Positions 19,529 to 22,749 of a stretch of 22,749 nt of DNA are shown in pieces. How positions within the stretch are numbered: position 1 is the first letter of the stretch; the number at the start of each line of letters is the position of its first letter. Source of the DNA: DASVDK01 sp036381125 [NCBI: Thermodesulfobacteriota bacterium]. GTDB taxonomy: Bacteria; DASVDK01. The stretch lies in NCBI GenBank assembly GCA_036381125.1, contig DASVDK010000346.1:1-22749 (forward strand). Reading direction: 5' to 3'. The notes under the pieces were generated by a model. That model was not told the DNA's origin. It ran no database searches and saw nothing but the letters and a program-made list of their open reading frames with translations. Position numbers and translations under genes: made by a program.

Positions 19529-20800
19529 ATGGCGCGCCGACTCGCCCTCCTCGCGGCCCTCGTCGCCCCATGGCTCGCCCCCGTCGCTGCGGCGGCCGCC
19601 ACCGTCTCCATCACGTGCGGCTCGGTGGGGGTGCAGTTCGAGCTCTGCCGCTCGGGCGCCGAGGCGTGGGCGAGGCAGAGCGGCCATCGGGTCCGCGTCG
19701 TCTCGACGCCGAGGGCGAGCAACGAGGTCCTCGCCCTCTACCTGCAGCTCCTCGCCGCCGGGTCGCGCGACATCGACGTGCTGCGGATCGACTCGGTCTG
19801 GCCCGGCCTCCTCGCGCCGCACCTGGCCGACCTCCGCGAGCACGTCGACGAGTCGATCGTGGCGCAGCACTTCCCGTCGGTCATCGAGGCCGCCACGGTC
19901 GAGGGCCGCCTCGTGGCCCTCCCGTGGTTCGTCGACGTCGGCCTCCTCTACTACCGGAAGGACCTCCTCGAGAAGTACGGCCGGCCGGTGCCGGCCACGT
20001 GGCAGGCGCTCACGGAGACGGCGGCGGCCATCGTGGAGGCGGAGCGCCGTGCCGGCAACGCCGACCTCTGGGGCTTCGTCTTCCAGGGGCGGCCCTACGA
20101 AGGGCTCACCTGCAACGCGCTCGAGTGGATCGCGAGCTACGGCGGCGGCACCATCGTCGACGCCCACGGGCGCGTCACGGTGAACAATCCCGCCGCGGTC
20201 GAGGCCCTGACGCTCGCCAGCACGTGGGTCGGCGGCATCGCGCCGCCCGGCGTCCTCAACTACGCCGAGGAGGAGTCGCGCGGCGCGTTCCAGTCGGGCC
20301 GCGCGGTCTTCATGCGGAACTGGCCCTACGCCTGGGGCCTCGCGAACGCGCCCGACAGCCCGGTCCGGGGAAAGGTCGGGGTCGCCCCGCTGCCGGCCGG
20401 CGGCCCCGACGGCCGCCACGCCAGCACCCTCGGCGGCGCGCTCCTCGCCGTGAGCCGCTACTCCGCCGAGCCCGGCGCCGCCGCCGACCTCGTCCGGTAC
20501 CTCACCGGCGCGGCCGAGCAGAAGCGGGCGGCGCTCGAGTCCTCGCTCAACCCGACCCTCCCGGCCCTCTACCGCGACCCGGAGATCCTGAAGGCGAACC
20601 CGTTCATGGCGGGGCTTGCCGACGTCATCGGGCGGGCCGTGGCGCGGCCCGCCCGGGCGACCGGCCGCCGCTACAACCAGGTCTCGACCGAGACCTGGGC
20701 CGCGGTGCACGACACGCTGGCCGGCCGGGGGACCGCGCAGGCGAACCTCGCCCGCCTCGAACGGACGCTCGAGCGCCTGCGGAGGGGCGGGCGCTGGTAG
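19529..20800 (+). CDS. ABC sugar transporter substrate-binding protein (family 1, trehalose/maltose type)
   Basis: This 423-residue periplasmic receptor belongs to extracellular solute-binding family 1. A signal peptide ends in an alanine-rich run (about 1-24). There is no lipobox Cys, so it should be soluble or uncleaved. Family features include DIDVLRIDSVWPGLLAPHLADL, LPWFVDVGLLYYRKDLLEKYG (close to ThuE/LpqY-type trehalose/maltose receptors), and NAPDSPVRGKVGVAPLPAGG with a following GGALLAVSRYS. The ATG at 19529 has no Shine-Dalgarno. The permease genes follow, the first overlapping at the stop. Trehalose, maltose or a related glycoside is a reasonable but unproven ligand. Confidence 0.92.
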   Translation: MARRLALLAALVAPWLAPVAAAAATVSITCGSVGVQFELCRSGAEAWARQSGHRVRVVSTPRASNEVLALYLQLLAAGSRDIDVLRIDSVWPGLLAPHLADLREHVDESIVAQHFPSVIEAATVEGRLVALPWFVDVGLLYYRKDLLEKYGRPVPATWQALTETAAAIVEAERRAGNADLWGFVFQGRPYEGLTCNALEWIASYGGGTIVDAHGRVTVNNPAAVEALTLASTWVGGIAPPGVLNYAEEESRGAFQSGRAVFMRNWPYAWGLANAPDSPVRGKVGVAPLPAGGPDGRHASTLGGALLAVSRYSAEPGAAADLVRYLTGAAEQKRAALESSLNPTLPALYRDPEILKANPFMAGLADVIGRAVARPARATGRRYNQVSTETWAAVHDTLAGRGTAQANLARLERTLERLRRGGRW

Positions 20801-21720
20801 CGGGCCGCGCGCACGGCACGCGGCGCTCGGGCGTCGCCGGTGCCAGGCGTCGCTCGGCGTGGGGCTTCCTCCTGCCCCTGCTCGCGGTGCTCGCCGTCGT
20901 CGCCGGGTGGCCGCTCGGGAGGACCTTCTACTTCGCGTTCACCGACACGACGCTCGGCCGCTTCGCGGATGCCGAGTTCGTCGGCCTCGCCAACTTCGCG
21001 GCGCTGGCCGTCGACCCGGACTGGTGGGGCGCGGTCCGCAACACGCTCGTCTTCGCCGCCGTCTCCGTGTCGCTCGAGACCGTGCTCGGCGTCGTGATCG
21101 CGCTCGCCCTCGACGCGCACATGCCCGGCCGCGGCCTCCTGCGGGCCGCCGTCCTCGTCCCGTGGGCCATCCCGACCGTCGTGTCCGCGCAGATGTGGAA
21201 CTGGATGTACAACGACCTCTACGGCGTGCTGAACGCGCTCCTCCTGGCGGTCGGCGTGATCGACGCCCCGCGCGCCTGGACGGCCGACCCCGACCTCGCC
21301 CTCTTCGCCATCGTCGCCGTGGACGTCTGGAAGACGACCCCCTTCGTCGCGCTCCTCGTCCTGGCCGCCCTCCAGCTCGTGCCGCGCGAGGTCTACGAGG
21401 CCGCACGGGTCGACGGCGTGCCGCCGATCACCTGCTTCTTCCTCGTGACGCTCCCGCTCATCCGGCGCGGCCTCCTCGTGGCGGTCGTCTTCCGGACCCT
21501 CGACGCCCTGCGCGTCTTCGACCAGATCTACGTCCTGACCGGCACGAGCCGCCACACCGCGTCGATGGCGATCTTCGCGCGGCAGCAGCTCGTCGACTTC
21601 CAGGACGTCGGGTACGGCTCGGCCGCCTCGGTCTGCGTCTTCCTCCTGGTCGCGGTCGCGGCCGCGCTCTACCTGACCATCGTCGGCATCCGCGCCGACG
21701 GCGAGGGGGCGCGGTCGTGA
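20794..21720 (+). CDS. ABC sugar transporter permease, MalF type
   Basis: This inner-membrane permease of about 308 residues is the MalF/ThuF-like half of the channel. It has about six helices, starting SAWGFLLPLLAVLAVVAGWPL. The ATPase-docking EAA loop is present: EAARVDGVPPITCFFLVTLP (about 202-221). The start is unusual. No in-frame ATG, GTG or TTG was found between the upstream gene's end and the first helix. A CTG at 20794 lies six bases after GGAGGGG (20781-20787) and overlaps the receptor's stop. The first standard codon is GTG 20887, which would cut the first helix in half. CTG is therefore my preferred start. The end overlaps the next gene (GTGA). Confidence 0.9.
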   Translation: MVAGRAHGTRRSGVAGARRRSAWGFLLPLLAVLAVVAGWPLGRTFYFAFTDTTLGRFADAEFVGLANFAALAVDPDWWGAVRNTLVFAAVSVSLETVLGVVIALALDAHMPGRGLLRAAVLVPWAIPTVVSAQMWNWMYNDLYGVLNALLLAVGVIDAPRAWTADPDLALFAIVAVDVWKTTPFVALLVLAALQLVPREVYEAARVDGVPPITCFFLVTLPLIRRGLLVAVVFRTLDALRVFDQIYVLTGTSRHTASMAIFARQQLVDFQDVGYGSAASVCVFLLVAVAAALYLTIVGIRADGEGARS

Positions 21721-22550
21721 CGGTCCGCCGGGCGCTCCGCCGCGCAGGGCTCGCGGTGCTCGTGGCCGCGATCGTGGTCTACACGCTCTTCCCGTTCTAC
21801 TGGGCGATCGTCTCCTCCTTCGAGTTCGGCAGCGCGCTCTTCACGGTCGACTTCCTGCCGCGCGACCCCGGCCTCGACAACTACGTGGCCGTCTTCCGGA
21901 ACCAGCCCCTCGGCCGGAACATCCTCAACTCCATCGTCGTCGCGGCTTCGGTCGTGGCGCTGTCGCTCCTCGTCGCCGTCGGCGCCAGCTACGCGCTCGG
22001 GCGGGTGGACCTGCGGGGGCGGCGCCTCCTCCTGCTCCTCGTCCTCGGCGTGTCGACCTTCCCCCAGATCGCCGTGCTCACCGGGATGTTCGAGCTGATC
22101 CGCGCGCTGGGGCTCTACAACCGGCTCCTCGGCCTCTGCCTCGCCTACCTGATCTTCACGGTCCCCTTCTCGACCTGGGTGCTCACGATCGCCATGCGGG
22201 AGCTGCCGCGGGACATCGAGGAGGCCGCCATCGTCGACGGCGCCTCCCCCTCGACCGTGCTCGCGCGCATCCTCGTCCCGCTCCTGTGGCCGTCCCTGGC
22301 CACGACCGCGCTCCTCGCCTTCATCGTCGCCTGGAACGAGTTCCTCTTCGCGCTCACCTTCACGCTGTCGAACGAGGCCAGGACCGTGCCGGTCGCCATC
22401 GCCCTCATGAGCGGCTCGTCGCAGTACGAGCTGCCGTGGGGCCAGGTGATGGCCGCCTCGGTCGTCGTCACGGTGCCGCTCGTGATCGTCGCGCTGGTCT
22501 TCCAGCGGCGGATCGTGTCGGGGCTGACGGCAGGGGCGGTGAAGGGGTAG
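21717..22550 (+). CDS. ABC sugar transporter permease, MalG type
   Basis: This 277-residue partner permease is the MalG/ThuG-like half. It starts with a basic segment and helix GLAVLVAAIVVYTLFPFYWA, followed by SFEFGSALFTVDFLPRDPGL and NYVAVF typical of MalG proteins. The EAA loop is EEAAIVDGASPSTVLARILVP (from about residue 168). WNEFLFALTFTLSNEARTVP is also characteristic. The GTG at 21717 overlaps the MalF-type stop (GTGA) with GAGGGGG upstream. No ATP-binding subunit gene is present in the remaining 199 bases, so the operon either continues beyond the window or uses a shared ATPase. Confidence 0.95.
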   Translation: MTVRRALRRAGLAVLVAAIVVYTLFPFYWAIVSSFEFGSALFTVDFLPRDPGLDNYVAVFRNQPLGRNILNSIVVAASVVALSLLVAVGASYALGRVDLRGRRLLLLLVLGVSTFPQIAVLTGMFELIRALGLYNRLLGLCLAYLIFTVPFSTWVLTIAMRELPRDIEEAAIVDGASPSTVLARILVPLLWPSLATTALLAFIVAWNEFLFALTFTLSNEARTVPVAIALMSGSSQYELPWGQVMAASVVVTVPLVIVALVFQRRIVSGLTAGAVKG

Positions 22551-22559
22551 GGGCGGGGC

Positions 22560-22599
22560 AGTGGGGTCAGGTCTTTCCATTTTCCAGACGGGCAGCCCG
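22560..22599. repeat. REP/RAYT-like motif downstream of the ABC operon
   Basis: The stretch starting AGTGGGGTCAGGTCTTTCC resembles a motif I associate with REP elements and REP-associated tyrosine transposase genes in GC-rich bacteria. It is followed by a CGGG-CAG-CCCG hairpin (22589-22599). No transposase is visible in the window. The resemblance is from memory and was not searched. Confidence 0.4.
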
Positions 22600-22634
22600 C
22601 ACCTCGCCCCTCCGGGATCCGCCCTGGCCCCTGA

Positions 22635-22749
22635 CGCCGCTCGCGCGCGCCCGACGGCGACGGGGCCGCGCCGATCGGCATCCTCCACGACGGCGCCATC
22701 GAGCCGCCGGTGCGCCCCGTGCCCCGGATGGAGACGTCGCCGGTGGGCG
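22635..22749 (+). other. Short open frame running off the window end, unresolved
   Basis: After a TGA at 22632-22634 one plus-strand frame stays open to the last base. It reads DGAAPIGILHDGAIEPPVRP and then VPRMETSPVG, with coding-like composition. There is no convincing start codon or ribosome-binding site before GTG at about 22710. It could be the start of the next gene, a decayed gene end, or chance in GC-rich DNA. I do not recognise the product. Confidence 0.2.

Noticed and set aside
16550-20710. 1386-codon minus-strand frame from rpsR to the sugar-binding gene
   Set aside because: Spans six plus-strand features, lacks any domain, and is explained by third-position GC bias.

Overview
The window is a very GC-rich stretch of bacterial chromosome, almost all of it coding. 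It has third-position G/C bias, short intergenic gaps, GTG/TTG starts and a standard set of conserved bacterial genes. The gene orders ispE-spoVG-tRNA-Gln-prs-rplY-pth and rpsF-rpsR-DUF2232-rplI-dnaB, a tripartite tricarboxylate transporter and a DUF1844 gene next to an HtrA protease all suggest an uncultured soil or sediment lineage near Methylomirabilota/Rokubacteria or the old Deltaproteobacteria. This placement is inferred from gene content and base composition; no marker was compared by search.

Layout. (1) 56-3114: a tripartite tricarboxylate transporter in the order tctB-tctA-tctC. (2) 3402-11000: a protein-quality-control run made of dnaK, a DnaJ-like co-chaperone with half a zinc finger, a ClpA/ClpC-type AAA+ unfoldase, a DUF1844 protein and a two-PDZ HtrA/DegP protease. 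Within it are a strong perfect hairpin after dnaK and separate extended -10 promoters before the DnaJ-like and Clp genes. (3) 10978-11610 on the minus strand: the 23S rRNA 2'-O-methyltransferase rlmE. It overlaps the HtrA gene tail to tail and is divergent from ispE. (4) 11759-19471: the housekeeping run ispE, spoVG, tRNA-Gln(TTG), prs, rplY, pth, rpsF, rpsR, a DUF2232 membrane protein, rplI and dnaB. (5) 19529-22550: a sugar-type ABC importer with a binding protein and two MalF/MalG-type permeases; its ATPase is not in the window. (6) 22551-22749: noncoding DNA with a motif like those next to REP-associated transposases, then a short open frame running off the end.

I see no phage, integrase, CRISPR array, toxin-antitoxin pair, biosynthetic cluster or clearly new multi-gene system. 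The most interesting signals are about gene expression. A TAGACT -10 box is placed so that the predicted +1 falls exactly on the ATG of both dnaB and the sugar-binding gene, which implies leaderless mRNAs. Extended TGn -10 boxes lie in front of three genes. Two genes (ispE and the first ABC permease) have a strong Shine-Dalgarno sequence six bases before a non-canonical codon (ACG and CTG), where no ATG/GTG/TTG gives a natural N-terminus. The ispE Shine-Dalgarno is also buried in a local hairpin.

The chaperone-protease run is the main functional grouping: DnaK and the J-protein would hold and refold clients, the Clp ATPase would unfold them (its ClpP partner must be encoded elsewhere), and HtrA would handle damaged proteins in the envelope. 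The ispE-to-dnaB run joins isoprenoid precursor, PRPP, tRNA recycling, ribosomal protein and replication genes, as in many bacteria.
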